A stretch of 64,000 nucleotides of DNA from contig JAFGJV010000010.1 of NCBI GenBank assembly GCA_016928955.1, positions 1 to 64,000 of the forward strand, in the 5' to 3' direction. Source of the stretch: Spirochaetales bacterium. Its GTDB lineage: Bacteria > Spirochaetota > Spirochaetia > Treponematales > UBA12059. Below the pieces are notes generated by a model, which was not told the DNA's origin, ran no database searches, and was given only the letters and a program-made list of their open reading frames with translations. The number at the start of each line of letters is the position of its first letter. The first letter of the stretch is position 1. The position numbers and the translations under genes were made by a program. Below, piece by piece: positions 50,101 to 64,000 of this stretch.

Positions 50101-52757
50101 GCCGATACCGGCCGGTTGGTCGTTTGCACGGAATCCTGGGCGTACACCCGGGAGGTCTGGTGGTACTCTATCCTGTCCCAGCTGATTTCTATCTTGGCGC
50201 CGGCCACGGGCGAGCCGTCCTTGTTGACCACGACCAAGGGAAGGCGCAGACGTTCGTTGGACTTGAGCACGCTCCGGACGGGCGGCAGGTGCCCGACGTA
50301 CAGCGTCGTCGAATCGACGACCTTGGACGCAAGGCCAACGTACGCCTGGTTGTCCACGTCCTGGACACGGACTTCCACCGTGTAGCGCACCCGTCCGGCC
50401 TCGGCCGAATGATGGGGATCGAATGCGACCACCGTTTTTCCCGAGCCGTCCAGGCGCCCGTCGCCTTGCAGGAAGGTGCCCGCCTCGTCAGAAGGCAGGG
50501 CCAGGCCGAACACGTACCCGGGATACCGGCTCAGGCTCAAGGGAGCGCTTTCCCGCGTGACGCGGTACCAGTACGCCCGGCCCTCAAGCGAGCCGCCGTG
50601 GTAGTACGCGGCGCTGACGCCCATGAGGGCGCGCGCGTCCAGTTTCCATTCACCCTGGGCTTCCAGCCGCACCATGAAACTCGGCACGCGGTATTCCTCC
50701 ACGCGGAACTCGCCCGTGGCCGTCCGGTCTCCGGCGCCCAGGGTCAGGGAATAGCGGCCAACATCGGCGTGCTGGCCGAGCTCCAGGGACGTATCCAGGG
50801 AACCGTACGCGTCCGCCTGGATGTCCTTGTCCAGGATGGTTTTTCCCCGCGGGTCCACCACTTTGACCGTGAACGGGCCCTTCCAGGCCAAGACATCCTG
50901 TCTGGCCACATATGCCTTGATCATGACCGACTCGGCTGGGCGGTACGCGCCCCGCTCGGTGTACACCAACGCGGACAGGTTGCTGGCATTCTTCTCAGGC
51001 CCAGCCAGGTTGAACTGCCAGGCCGACGAGAGTTCGTCGTCCCTGACCGACGCTATAGCGCTGTCGGCGCCCAGGCTGGCTACCACGTACAGCCTTTGGC
51101 CCCTGAGCGGCTCGGGAACCGATAGCGTGGCCAAGCCGTTCTTGTCCGAAACGCCCTTGCCTACTTCCTGTCCCGCGGTATTCAAAAGCCGGAGATCGGC
51201 CCCCGGCACGGGTTTGCCGTCTGCGAAGGACGCCACCCAGGCAAGGATGCCCGCGTCATGGACCTTGACAGTCACGCCCATGGCCGTGGAGTTGTAGAGC
51301 ACCGATGCCTTGGGCCCGCCTTCCACGGCCTCCGAACCCAAACCGCTTCCTTCTATTTCTACCAGGCGGAAACCGGGCGCGTTCTCCATGACGATGTCGC
51401 TCAGCTTGCGCTCGTTGGCCACGTAGCTGTCCAGTTTGTAGGTTTTCTGGGCGCTCAGCGCGCGCAGGCCGGCCGCTTGGGCGGAACGGACGCGGGATTC
51501 CAGCGCCTGTACGTAGGCTGAGGCAGAGGCAAAGGTGTAGGCCCGGACCGTCAGCTGACCCAGGTTGAGATATTTGAGTGGGACCGATCCGGACCTGGCC
51601 TCAACCGTGATGGGATAGGCGGGCGCCACCAGCTCCGGCGGAAGGTCCTGGGCCCGGAACGAGTAGTCCACGGCTCGGGCCAGCCTGTTGCCAAGGTAGT
51701 CTTCCAGACCGGCAGCCACGCGCAGGGAATACGACACGCCCGGTTTCAGGCTCAGCCTGATCAAGGCCTGGCCATACTCCCAGCCGTACACATCCATGGC
51801 CTCTGGCGCGGGCTTGATGGTCAGGGCCTTGCGGAACTGGTCCATGTCAAAGCCGCGGGATAGGGACACGCTGAGATCTGCAATGAGCGGCAAACGTCCC
51901 TGGGAAGCCAGCTTCCGTGGCGCTATGTCCTCAATCTCGAAATTCCTGGCTATGGTAAAGCTTCTGTCCACGCTGCCGGGCTGGGATCCGGGTTTGACGT
52001 TGCCCCAGTCGGGCAGGCTGATGACCACAGTCGAGCCGTCCGCGGGGAAACTGGTGATCTCCACAGCAAGCACGTTCTCTTCCGGGATAGAAACCCCGAA
52101 TACCTTGTCCAGGTCCTTGGGCGTGAATACCTTGAACGGCACGTCCTTGCCGTTCTGGAGTCGGACCTTGACGTATTTTCCAAGGGTTTTGACCGGTATG
52201 GCCTGGTCGTAGAGAAAATACGCGGGGCGGGCGCCAAGGGCGTCGTGCTCGTACAGATAGAGGGAGGATACCAGTCGGTACGCGCCTTTCTGCACGGCCC
52301 AGTCGGCAGATTTTCCGCCCCCGGAGAAATAGCCGAGATCCACCTCGAGGGTGGCCGGCGGCAACGCGTCGCCCTCTAGGCTGGAAAGCTCGGGCACGCT
52401 GACCGTGAATCGCTCACCCCCTACCCAACGCCCATCCACCGGGGCAAAGGACAGGGTGGATGAGTCGCGCCAGGTGAAGGTACCTTCAACCAAAGGCTCT
52501 ATGCCGATCTCGGGTATGAGCGCCGTGTCCAAAGGTGGCGACGCTACAGGCTCCGGCCAGCGCACCAACAGCGGCATGTCCTCGGACGCCGGAGCGACAA
52601 CCACGGTAGGGAGCGGGTCAGCGGGTCCGGACGACCCCAGCGTTTCGGTGCGCGCGCAGGAAACGGCGCCAGCCAGGACGCAGAGCGCGGCGGCTATGGC
52701 CGTGGTCCAGAATCCGGTGCCGCGTGGCTTTTTTTGCGTTTGGCCATGATTGTCCAT
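47142..52757 (-). CDS. Bacterial alpha-2-macroglobulin lipoprotein with thioester motif
   Basis: 1871 aa; lipobox AVSC; thioester PNGCIEQTTS (48594-48605); coupled to pbpC. Confidence 0.94.
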   Translation of the reverse strand: MDNHGQTQKKPRGTGFWTTAIAAALCVLAGAVSCARTETLGSSGPADPLPTVVVAPASEDMPLLVRWPEPVASPPLDTALIPEIGIEPLVEGTFTWRDSSTLSFAPVDGRWVGGERFTVSVPELSSLEGDALPPATLEVDLGYFSGGGKSADWAVQKGAYRLVSSLYLYEHDALGARPAYFLYDQAIPVKTLGKYVKVRLQNGKDVPFKVFTPKDLDKVFGVSIPEENVLAVEITSFPADGSTVVISLPDWGNVKPGSQPGSVDRSFTIARNFEIEDIAPRKLASQGRLPLIADLSVSLSRGFDMDQFRKALTIKPAPEAMDVYGWEYGQALIRLSLKPGVSYSLRVAAGLEDYLGNRLARAVDYSFRAQDLPPELVAPAYPITVEARSGSVPLKYLNLGQLTVRAYTFASASAYVQALESRVRSAQAAGLRALSAQKTYKLDSYVANERKLSDIVMENAPGFRLVEIEGSGLGSEAVEGGPKASVLYNSTAMGVTVKVHDAGILAWVASFADGKPVPGADLRLLNTAGQEVGKGVSDKNGLATLSVPEPLRGQRLYVVASLGADSAIASVRDDELSSAWQFNLAGPEKNASNLSALVYTERGAYRPAESVMIKAYVARQDVLAWKGPFTVKVVDPRGKTILDKDIQADAYGSLDTSLELGQHADVGRYSLTLGAGDRTATGEFRVEEYRVPSFMVRLEAQGEWKLDARALMGVSAAYYHGGSLEGRAYWYRVTRESAPLSLSRYPGYVFGLALPSDEAGTFLQGDGRLDGSGKTVVAFDPHHSAEAGRVRYTVEVRVQDVDNQAYVGLASKVVDSTTLYVGHLPPVRSVLKSNERLRLPLVVVNKDGSPVAGAKIEISWDRIEYHQTSRVYAQDSVQTTNRPVSAASGTATLTSKDVPVAWNYLPPTAGVYKVRASVRDPATGAYASTETVVTVGGDETAGWPRFDMERIDVVRDKDSYVSGDTARLVVESPYDTAVGLLCIERDRVLEAKLISFDGDTPVIELPIKDHYAPNVYVSVVIVRGRAHFQKDALGYETGAPGFKLGYVELPVSPESKRLSAEFTGLKDVYQPGSRIRLPVTIKDAAGRPVQAQFAVAVVDEAVLALTGYRTPDPLPPLYKPAGLSVRTAASWLDLPHSRRERFEAIFPGGGGGDDPAASRSDLDAALRRLFKSTAYWNPAVKTDSAGRATLEFTVPDNITSYRIMVTAADGKGSYGNGQASFTSDKPLSILPVSPRFSYPGDEFDAGVILYNKTGADAAVSVKAVFEGVGLVSGQAARVVQVKAGTSATVLYRVKAGTVPCSAKLRFSASAGGASDAAEFALPVLDPGVLKTEVLSFTGSGSSSYQVTLPQGRVPGTLELEVALSSTPLSELKDAVQYLIQYPNGCIEQTTSTAYPLVVLKDLIPAIGVDVDMAKLKEFSEAGIKRILAFQTSAGGLSYWPGSDQPHAFATAFGLTALIEAKKQGYDVPDASLERMADYLEAALREGKISGEMPHGSVPDGDTRALFVMTLGRLGRPQPQYVQTLWRERKNLTPFGVSFLAIAVRESPQLDQSLLEPMLAYLREESKTDAKEAWYEGGRAGGYSMDSPLRSHGSALIAYAMAAKDDELTSKLLAGLLARRQEGYGIWGNTQENVFGIMGVYELVKTGASGASFSPSIQIGSFKLGSAQMESADRRIKIARIRESDLGSAAQGSSLTLKISGMPAASFVTVRVGYRVPIDKAIEEPTSSGFTYTRVYETLDGSPLDLNAIPAGSLVRVRLFVKNPEHRNYVAIDDKLPAGLEAQNAALATTGSLDMGELSPAALRARSVLSYQEIRDARVAFFVDDMLPGEYEFVYLARATVAGTFLRPAGRVEAMYETDVNATTGADIVTVQ

Positions 52758-52782
52758 TTTTGGGTCCTTCTATGGTTTTTTG

Positions 52783-52818
52783 CAGGATGCTGAAGCTTCC
52801 ATTTTATTCAGCATCCTG
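52783..52818 (-). promoter_or_regulatory. Perfect 12-bp inverted repeat immediately upstream of the A2M start
   Basis: CAGGATGCTGAA-12 nt-TTCAGCATCCTG. Confidence 0.6.
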
Positions 52819-53029
52819 TTTGGCACGGCGCGTTTTATGATGTCCACGGTGCCCGTCGCTACCGGTCGGGTACAAACTGGGCGTTCCGGGAACAGGTGCG
52901 CCTAAAACACCGCTTAGTCCGGGCCGAGAAAGCCCCGCACGGAACACTATACCTCGAAGCACGCACTTTTCCCAACGGCCGCTATGCGGCACCTTAAAAT
53001 CCCTTCCTTGCGCTATCCGCGAAGGCTGC

Positions 53030-53059
53030 AAAAAAAAGGCCGCCCCGAAGGGCGGCCTT
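53030..53059 (-). terminator. Rho-independent terminator after tuf
   Basis: GGCCGCCC TTCG GGGCGGCC followed by T8 on minus strand. Confidence 0.92.
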
Positions 53060-53080
53060 AGGTTTCAGATCGGGGCTAGC

Positions 53081-54271
<1,191 letters not shown>

Positions 54272-54329
54272 CCGAATCCTCCTACCTGGTTCTCGGGACG
54301 GGAGACCTGCGCTCAGCGCGAGTCTCCGC

Positions 54330-54367
54330 ATTATACGTGCTAAACGTTCCCCGAATCAAGGGGAACG
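54330..54367 (-). promoter_or_regulatory. tuf promoter (TTGATT-18-TATAAT) overlapping terminator-like hairpin
   Basis: -10 TATAAT 54330-54335, -35 54354-54359 lies in the loop of stem CGTTCCCC/GGGGAACG (54345-54367). Confidence 0.7.
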
Positions 54368-54399
54368 CGCTCCGGCCGTGGACGGCCGGCCGGAAAGCC

Positions 54400-54870
54400 T
54401 TACCAGCGATAGTGCGCAAAGGCCTTGTTGGCCTCCGCCATGCGGTGCGTGTCCTCACGCTTCTTGACCGCGGTGCCGGTGTTGTTGAACGCGTCCGACA
54501 GCTCGGCCGCCAGGCGGTCCGCCATGGACTTGCCCGAGCGGTTGCGCGAGGCCGTGATGAGCCAGCGCATGGCCAGCGCTTCGCGGCGGGCGTCGCGTAT
54601 CTCGATTGGCACCTGGTAGGTGGCGCCGCCCACGCGGCGGGACTTCACCTCCACTACGGGCTTTACGTTGTCCATTGCCTTCATGAACGCCTCAAGGGCC
54701 GGGGCTCCGGATTTTTCCTGGAGCTTGGCCATGGCGTCATACATGATGGACGTACAGGTGGACTTCTTGCCCTCCCACATCATCCGGCAGATGAATTTGG
54801 TAAGTATTACGCTGTTGTACCGAGCGTCGGGCTGGTGGCCGCGATCGACGGACTTCTTTTTGCGTCCCAT
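54400..54870 (-). CDS. rpsG: 30S ribosomal protein S7
   Basis: [54 protein letters not shown]. Confidence 0.98.
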   Translation of the reverse strand: MGRKKKSVDRGHQPDARYNSVILTKFICRMMWEGKKSTCTSIMYDAMAKLQEKSGAPALEAFMKAMDNVKPVVEVKSRRVGGATYQVPIEIRDARREALAMRWLITASRNRSGKSMADRLAAELSDAFNNTGTAVKKREDTHRMAEANKAFAHYRW

Positions 54871-54882
54871 CTCTCCGCCCCC

Positions 54883-55257
54883 TTACGCCTTAGGCCGCTT
54901 GGCGCCGTACTTGGAACGGGCCTGCTTGCGGTCCGCCACGCCGAGGGTATCCTTGGCGCCGCGTATGATATGGTAGCGAACGCCCGGAAGATCCTTGACG
55001 CGTCCGCCTCGGATGAGGACCACCGAGTGCTCCTGGAGGTTGTGACCAATGCCGGGAATGTACGCGGTGACCTCCACGCCGTGGGACAGGCGAACGCGGG
55101 CCACCTTGCGGAGGGCCGAATTCGGCTTTTTGGGCGTGACCGTCATGACGCGGGTACAGACACCGCGCTTCTGCGGGCATTCGTCGAGCGCCGGGCTCTT
55201 GGTCTTCCAGTGGGACTGCTTTCGCCCCATCCGGATAAGCTGGTTGATCGTAGGCAT
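54883..55257 (-). CDS. rpsL: 30S ribosomal protein S12
   Basis: [69 protein letters not shown]. Confidence 0.98.
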   Translation of the reverse strand: MPTINQLIRMGRKQSHWKTKSPALDECPQKRGVCTRVMTVTPKKPNSALRKVARVRLSHGVEVTAYIPGIGHNLQEHSVVLIRGGRVKDLPGVRYHIIRGAKDTLGVADRKQARSKYGAKRPKA

Positions 55258-55357
55258 GAAACCTTCGTCTCCTGGTTGTGCCGAACCTCAGCATGGTCCG
55301 ACGTTCTTTTGGTACACGAGAAACCGTAAAACGGCGCCGGTGGCGCGCCGGTTGAGA

Positions 55358-55387
55358 ACAATAGAATTTATCGCAAGTCCTTGTCAA
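55358..55387 (-). promoter_or_regulatory. Promoter TTGACA-18-TATTGT upstream of rpsL
   Basis: -35 55382-55387, -10 55358-55363, minus strand. Confidence 0.55.
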
Positions 55388-55396
55388 TCCGTCCGC

Positions 55397-55437
55397 GCGG
55401 CACCTCCTCAGGACGGGTCGTCCTGGGAGGGTGCCGC
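55397..55437 (-). terminator. Long interrupted hairpin between rpoC and rpsL
   Basis: GCGGCACC..TCC..AGGACG-ACC-CGTCCT..GGA..GGTGCCGC on minus strand; no T-tract. Confidence 0.6.
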
Positions 55438-55442
55438 CCGGG

Positions 55443-59810
<4,368 letters not shown>

Positions 59811-59849
59811 GCGGTCTCCCCTTTAACTCGGGTCATCTGCGAAAGAATG

Positions 59850-59972
59850 GGAACCACGGAGGCGCGGAGGCGCGGAGGCGCGAAGCGAGGAATAGAAGAT
59901 TTGTAGGCACAGTCTTGCACTTCATCTATCCGCACTACTCTTTTCTCCGTGTCTCAGTGTCTCCGTGGTTGT
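59850..59972. repeat. Period-8 repeat element with inverted arms in the rpoB-rpoC spacer
   Basis: Left AACCACGGAGGCGCGGAGGCGCGGAGGCGCG, right CTCCGTGTCTCAGTGTCTCCGTGGTT; 21/26 complementary. Confidence 0.8.
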
Positions 59973-59977
59973 TTTAC

Positions 59978-62900
59978 CTAAAAGTTCGAGCCCTGCTTGC
60001 TGATCAGCTCCTCGTCGCGCTCGGTCAGCGGGATGGGCTTATTCTTGGCGTCGAAAATCCTCATGTCCAGGCCAAGGCCCCGGAGCTCCTGCACCATCAC
60101 GTTGAAGGCCTCGGGGATACCGGCCGCCGTGTGCGGCTCGCCCTTGACGATGGCCTCGTACACCTTGGCGCGGCCGGTCATGTCGTCCGACTTGATGGTC
60201 AGAAGCTCCTGCAGGGTATTGGCTGCGCCGTACGCCTCCAGGGCCCACACTTCCATTTCGCCAAGGCGCTGGCCGCCGAACTGGGCCTTTCCGCCGAGCG
60301 GCTGCTGGGTGACCAGCGAGTAGGGGCCGGTGGAGCGCGCGTGCATCTTGTCGTCCACCAGGTGGTGCAGCTTCATGAAGTATATGATGCCCACCGTGAC
60401 CGGGTTCTGGAAATGCTCGCCCGTGCGGCCGTCGCGCACCGGGGTCTTGCACGACCCGGGCAGGCCCGCCTGCTTGAGCTTCTTCTCTATCTGTTCCTGG
60501 TCCGGGCTCTGGAACACCGGCGAGCTGAACCACTCGTCCAGGGTGGTGGCGGCCCAGCCAAGCTCGGTCTCCATGATCTGGCCGATGTTCATGCGGGAGG
60601 GCACGCCCAGCGGGTTGAGGCATATGTCCAGCGGGGTGCCGTCGTCCAGGTAGGGCATGTCCTCCATGGGGAGGACGCGGGCGACGATGCCCTTGTTGCC
60701 GTGGCGGCCGGCCATCTTGTCGCCTTCCTTGAGCTTGCGCTTGGCGGCGATGAGGACCTTGACCACTTCCTCCACGCCGGGAGACAGGTCGTCGTTGGCC
60801 GAGCGCTTGAGCCTCTGCACGTCTATGACCGTGCCCTCTATGCCGTGCGGCACGCGGAGGGACGTGTCGCGCACGTCCTTGGCCTTCTCGCCGAAGATTG
60901 AGTTCAGGAGCTTGAATTCGGGCGTGGTCTCGGTCTCGCTCTTAGGCGTGACCTTGCCCACCAGGATGTCGCCGGCGTTGACCTTGGCGCCGATCATGAT
61001 GATGCCTTCCGAGTCCAGGCTGTCCAGGCTCTTCTCGCTGGTGTTGGGTATGTCCCGGGTGATGCGCTCGGGGCCCAGCTTGGTCTCACGCACCTCGGTC
61101 TGGAATTCCTTGATGTGCACCGAGGTAAACAGGTCGTCGCGCACCACGCGCTCGGAAATGAGGATGGCGTCCTCGTAGTTGTAGCCGTTCCAGGGCACAA
61201 AGCCGGCCAGGATGTTGCGGCCCAGGGCCAGCTCTCCGTCCTTGGTGGCCGGGCCGTCTGCTATCACCTGGCCCTTGAGGATCTTCTCGCCGTGCTTGAC
61301 GATGGGCCGCTGGTTGTAGCAGGTATCCTGGTTGGTCCGCTGGTACTTGATGAGCAGGTACTCGTCGCGTGCGTGCTTGTCCTCGTCGGGCTTGATGACC
61401 ACGCGGAAGGCATCCACGTAATCCACGGTGCCGGAACGCTTGGCCTTGATGAGCACGCCCGAGTCGTACGCCGTCTTCAGTTCCATGCCGGTACCCACTC
61501 GCGGCGGGTCGGTAAAGAGGAGGGGCACGGCCTGCCTCTGCATGTTCGAGCCCATGAGGGCGCGGTTGGCGTCGTCATGCTCCAGGAAGGGAATGAGGGC
61601 GGCCGATACGGAGATGATCTGCTTGGGCGACACGTCCATGTACTGGATTTCCTTGGGCCCGCGGGTGGTGTAGTCGCCCTGGTGCCTGACGGAAACCTGC
61701 TCTTCCTGGAAATGGCCCTTGCCGTCTATGCGGGCGCTGGCCTGCGCTATGTAGTAGCGGTCCTCGTCCATGGCGGACAGGAACTCGATGTCGTCAGTGA
61801 CGCGGCCGTTGACTACTTTGCGGTACGGCGTCTCGAGGAAACCGTACTCGTTGACCGTGGTGTATGTGGCCAGCGACACGATAAGGCCGATGTTCGGGCC
61901 TTCCGGCGTCTCGATGGGGCACATGCGACCATAGTGGGTGTAGTGGACGTCGCGCACCTCGAAGCCGGCCCGATCGCGGGACAGGCCGCCCGGGCCCAGG
62001 GCGTTGAGGCGACGCTTGTGGGTGAGCTCGGCCAGCGGGTTGACCTGGTCCATGAACTGCGACAGCTGGCTGGACCCGAAGAATTCCTTGATGGCCGCGA
62101 CCACCGGCTTGATGGATATGAGGTCCTGGGGCCGGATTGTGTCCGTCTCCTTGAGGCTCATGCGCTCCTTGGCGATGCGCTCCATGCGGCCGAAGGCGCT
62201 CTTCATCACGTTGGACAGGAGCTCGCCCACCGAGCGTACGCGGCGGTTGCCGAGGTGGTCGATGTCGTCCAGGTTGTTCTCGCCGTAGTACACGGTCATC
62301 AGGTACTTCATGGTGGCGATGATGTCGTCGCGGGTGAGGGTAAAGTCCTCGACCGGAGCCGCGTAGCCGAATTTCTTGTTCAGCTTGTAGCGGCCCACCT
62401 TTCCGAGATCGTAGCGGCGGTTGGAGAAGAACAGCGAGTGAAGGTCGCGCTCGGCGTTCTCCACCGTGATGGGCTCGCCGGGCATGAGGGTCGCGTACAC
62501 GGCAGCCAGGGCGTCGGCCTTGGTGGGCTCGTCCTGGTCGGGATCTTCCTTGACCAGCTTGATGTCCTCGCGCTCAAGGCAGTTGAGGATCATATTCCAG
62601 TGCAGTCCGTCCTTGTGCTCAAAGTCCACCACGTCTATGGCCTTGACGCCCAGGGTGACCAGTTCGTCCACGTCATGCAGGTGGATCTTGTCGCCGGCGC
62701 GGAACACGCGTTTTTTCTCGCCGTCCTGCTCCACGTACACGCTCTTGGCAAGCACGCGGTTGACGGCGCGTTCCCGGTCGTCGCGCTTGTCGGACAGGGG
62801 CAGGTGCTCGGTCTTGTGGAAGGCGGCAATGATGTCTTCCCTGGTTTCCAGGCCGATGGAACGCAGGAACATGCTGCCCAGGATGCGCTTTTTGCGGTCG

Positions 62901-63475
62901 ATCTTGGCGTAGATCAGCTCTTTCTTCTGGTCGATCTCGAATTCCAGCCAGGAGCCGCGGTAGGGGATGATCCGGGCGGAGTACACGCCCTTCTCGTGGC
63001 AGAAAATGACGCCAGGAGAACGGTGGATCTGCGACACCACCACACGCTCGGCCCCGTTTATGATGAAGGTGCCGCGGTCGGTCATCAGCGGGACATCGCC
63101 CAGGTAGATGTCTTTCTGGCGGATCTCTCCGGTCTTCTGGAAAACCAGGTTGATGCGCGCCTTCAGGGGTACCGCGTAGGTAAGGCCCTTCTGCTTGCAG
63201 TCAAATTCCGAGTACTTGATGGCGCCCTCGTCCAGGGTATAGTGGTCGCCGTACTCGAGGATCATGTCGCCGTTGGGGCTCTCGATGGGAAAGGTTGTGC
63301 GGAACACTTCCTCGAGCCCGTACGGGTCGGGGGCGTGGCCCTGGGCCAGCCTTGAGCGCTGGAGAAAGCGCTCGTAGCTCGACACCTGGATGTCTATGAG
63401 GTCGGGAAGCTCTATGGCTTCCTTATAATCCTTGCCGACGTAGGTCCGGGAGATCTTGTGTTCTGTGTAGGCCAT
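59978..63475 (-). CDS. rpoB: DNA-directed RNA polymerase subunit beta
   Basis: [61 protein letters not shown]. Confidence 0.99.
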   Translation of the reverse strand: MAYTEHKISRTYVGKDYKEAIELPDLIDIQVSSYERFLQRSRLAQGHAPDPYGLEEVFRTTFPIESPNGDMILEYGDHYTLDEGAIKYSEFDCKQKGLTYAVPLKARINLVFQKTGEIRQKDIYLGDVPLMTDRGTFIINGAERVVVSQIHRSPGVIFCHEKGVYSARIIPYRGSWLEFEIDQKKELIYAKIDRKKRILGSMFLRSIGLETREDIIAAFHKTEHLPLSDKRDDRERAVNRVLAKSVYVEQDGEKKRVFRAGDKIHLHDVDELVTLGVKAIDVVDFEHKDGLHWNMILNCLEREDIKLVKEDPDQDEPTKADALAAVYATLMPGEPITVENAERDLHSLFFSNRRYDLGKVGRYKLNKKFGYAAPVEDFTLTRDDIIATMKYLMTVYYGENNLDDIDHLGNRRVRSVGELLSNVMKSAFGRMERIAKERMSLKETDTIRPQDLISIKPVVAAIKEFFGSSQLSQFMDQVNPLAELTHKRRLNALGPGGLSRDRAGFEVRDVHYTHYGRMCPIETPEGPNIGLIVSLATYTTVNEYGFLETPYRKVVNGRVTDDIEFLSAMDEDRYYIAQASARIDGKGHFQEEQVSVRHQGDYTTRGPKEIQYMDVSPKQIISVSAALIPFLEHDDANRALMGSNMQRQAVPLLFTDPPRVGTGMELKTAYDSGVLIKAKRSGTVDYVDAFRVVIKPDEDKHARDEYLLIKYQRTNQDTCYNQRPIVKHGEKILKGQVIADGPATKDGELALGRNILAGFVPWNGYNYEDAILISERVVRDDLFTSVHIKEFQTEVRETKLGPERITRDIPNTSEKSLDSLDSEGIIMIGAKVNAGDILVGKVTPKSETETTPEFKLLNSIFGEKAKDVRDTSLRVPHGIEGTVIDVQRLKRSANDDLSPGVEEVVKVLIAAKRKLKEGDKMAGRHGNKGIVARVLPMEDMPYLDDGTPLDICLNPLGVPSRMNIGQIMETELGWAATTLDEWFSSPVFQSPDQEQIEKKLKQAGLPGSCKTPVRDGRTGEHFQNPVTVGIIYFMKLHHLVDDKMHARSTGPYSLVTQQPLGGKAQFGGQRLGEMEVWALEAYGAANTLQELLTIKSDDMTGRAKVYEAIVKGEPHTAAGIPEAFNVMVQELRGLGLDMRIFDAKNKPIPLTERDEELISKQGSNF

Positions 63476-63725
63476 CGCTACCCCCTATGCTGGATCCGTC
63501 CGTTTTTACCTTGCCACCCGGCGGCCGCTGCGTACCCGCTTGGCCGTCGGCTTTACTCTGTGCAATGGCGCCCGTGCGCCCGCTACCAGGCTGCCGAAAA
63601 ACGCAGGGTTTATCGGTAGCCTGCTAGGCAATCCCGCGAGAACCGTCCCGGTTCCGCCCGATTGCGGCACCGGATCAAGAGGCCGTCCGCTCACGGTCCC
63701 CTGAACCAAAGCCCGTCAAAGCGCG

Positions 63726-63759
63726 AAAAGGCGCCGGACGCGGCTTCGCGCCCGGCACC
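63726..63759 (-). terminator. Attenuator-like terminator between rplL and rpoB
   Basis: GGTGCCGGGCGCG AAGC CGCGTCCGGCGCC (two G-U) followed by TTTT on minus strand. Confidence 0.75.
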
Positions 63760-63818
63760 CCGCCCCGGCGGAGCGCGCCGGAGCCTTGAGCGGAACAAGC
63801 TGAAAATCGATCAAATCC

Positions 63819-64000
63819 TTACTTCACCTCGACGGCGCCGCCGGCATCGGCGATCGCCTTCTTGATCTTCTCGGCTTCGTCCTTGGGAATGCCCTCCTTG
63901 AGGGGCTTGTCGCCGGCCTCGACCAGGTCCTTGGCCTCTTTGAGACCCAGTCCGGTGATGGTGCGGACTTCCTTGATGACCGCGATCTTCTTGTCGGCGG
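63819..64000 (-). CDS. rplL: 50S ribosomal protein L7/L12, C-terminal part (continues off right edge)
   Basis: Translated by eye: [59 protein letters not shown]. Confidence 0.97.
   Translation of the reverse strand, partial: ADKKIAVIKEVRTITGLGLKEAKDLVEAGDKPLKEGIPKDEAEKIKKAIADAGGAVEVK

Noticed and set aside
52804-53031. 75-aa minus ORF between tuf and A2M
   Set aside because: No family, starts inside the tuf terminator and covers a predicted leader/promoter; probably non-coding
59915-60901. 328-aa + ORF starting 'FLRVSVSPWLF'
   Set aside because: Begins in the period-8 repeat element and continues antisense to rpoB; the peptide is a translation of the repeat
61115-63355. 746-aa + strand ORF antisense to rpoB
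   Set aside because: Antisense shadow of rpoB; His/Val/Leu-rich translation typical of antisense GC-rich frames

Overview
This 64 kb, mostly GC-rich window looks like a spirochaete (Spirochaetota) chromosome; that lineage call is an inference from gene content and protein style, not a computed placement. The left part (about 1-23 kb) is mixed housekeeping. It holds a low-GC SUMF1/FGE-type lipoprotein with three Ig-like repeats, a TrmH/SpoU methyltransferase, CarD, IspD-IspF, a DMT permease coupled to a degenerate GH31 protein, MazG, potABCD, a secreted protein with an extremely acidic Y/G-rich insert, an HEXXH M3-like peptidase, a PruA-type dehydrogenase, a LarA-like protein, 6-phosphogluconolactonase and RarD. 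From 23 to 37 kb, on the minus strand, lies the complete S10-spc-alpha ribosomal super-operon (rpsJ to rplQ). It also contains rpmJ and a 56-aa zinc-ribbon ORF, both missing from the supplied ORF track. From 37 to 53 kb there is a block of lipocalin, lipoproteins, VOC protein, REC-PAS protein, a Ugp-like ABC cassette without an ATPase, an SH3 lipoprotein, PBP1C and a thioester alpha-2-macroglobulin. This block separates tuf from rpsJ. From 53 to 64 kb is tuf-rpsG-rpsL-rpoC-rpoB-(rplL), minus strand. The most interesting signals are: (i) several genes with a -10 box only 6-15 nt upstream of the ATG and no Shine-Dalgarno (putative leaderless or short-leader mRNAs); (ii) an intact GH31-like protein that appears to lack the catalytic residues, coupled to a permease; (iii) hairpin-forming repeats (87 bp at 2.1 and 40.1 kb; 54 bp at 17.6 and 19.7 kb; a period-8 palindromic element filling the rpoB-rpoC spacer); (iv) a hairpin whose loop is the predicted -35 box of the tuf promoter; (v) the unlisted zinc-ribbon gene ending the alpha operon. 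I saw no CRISPR array, transposase, rRNA or convincing tRNA.
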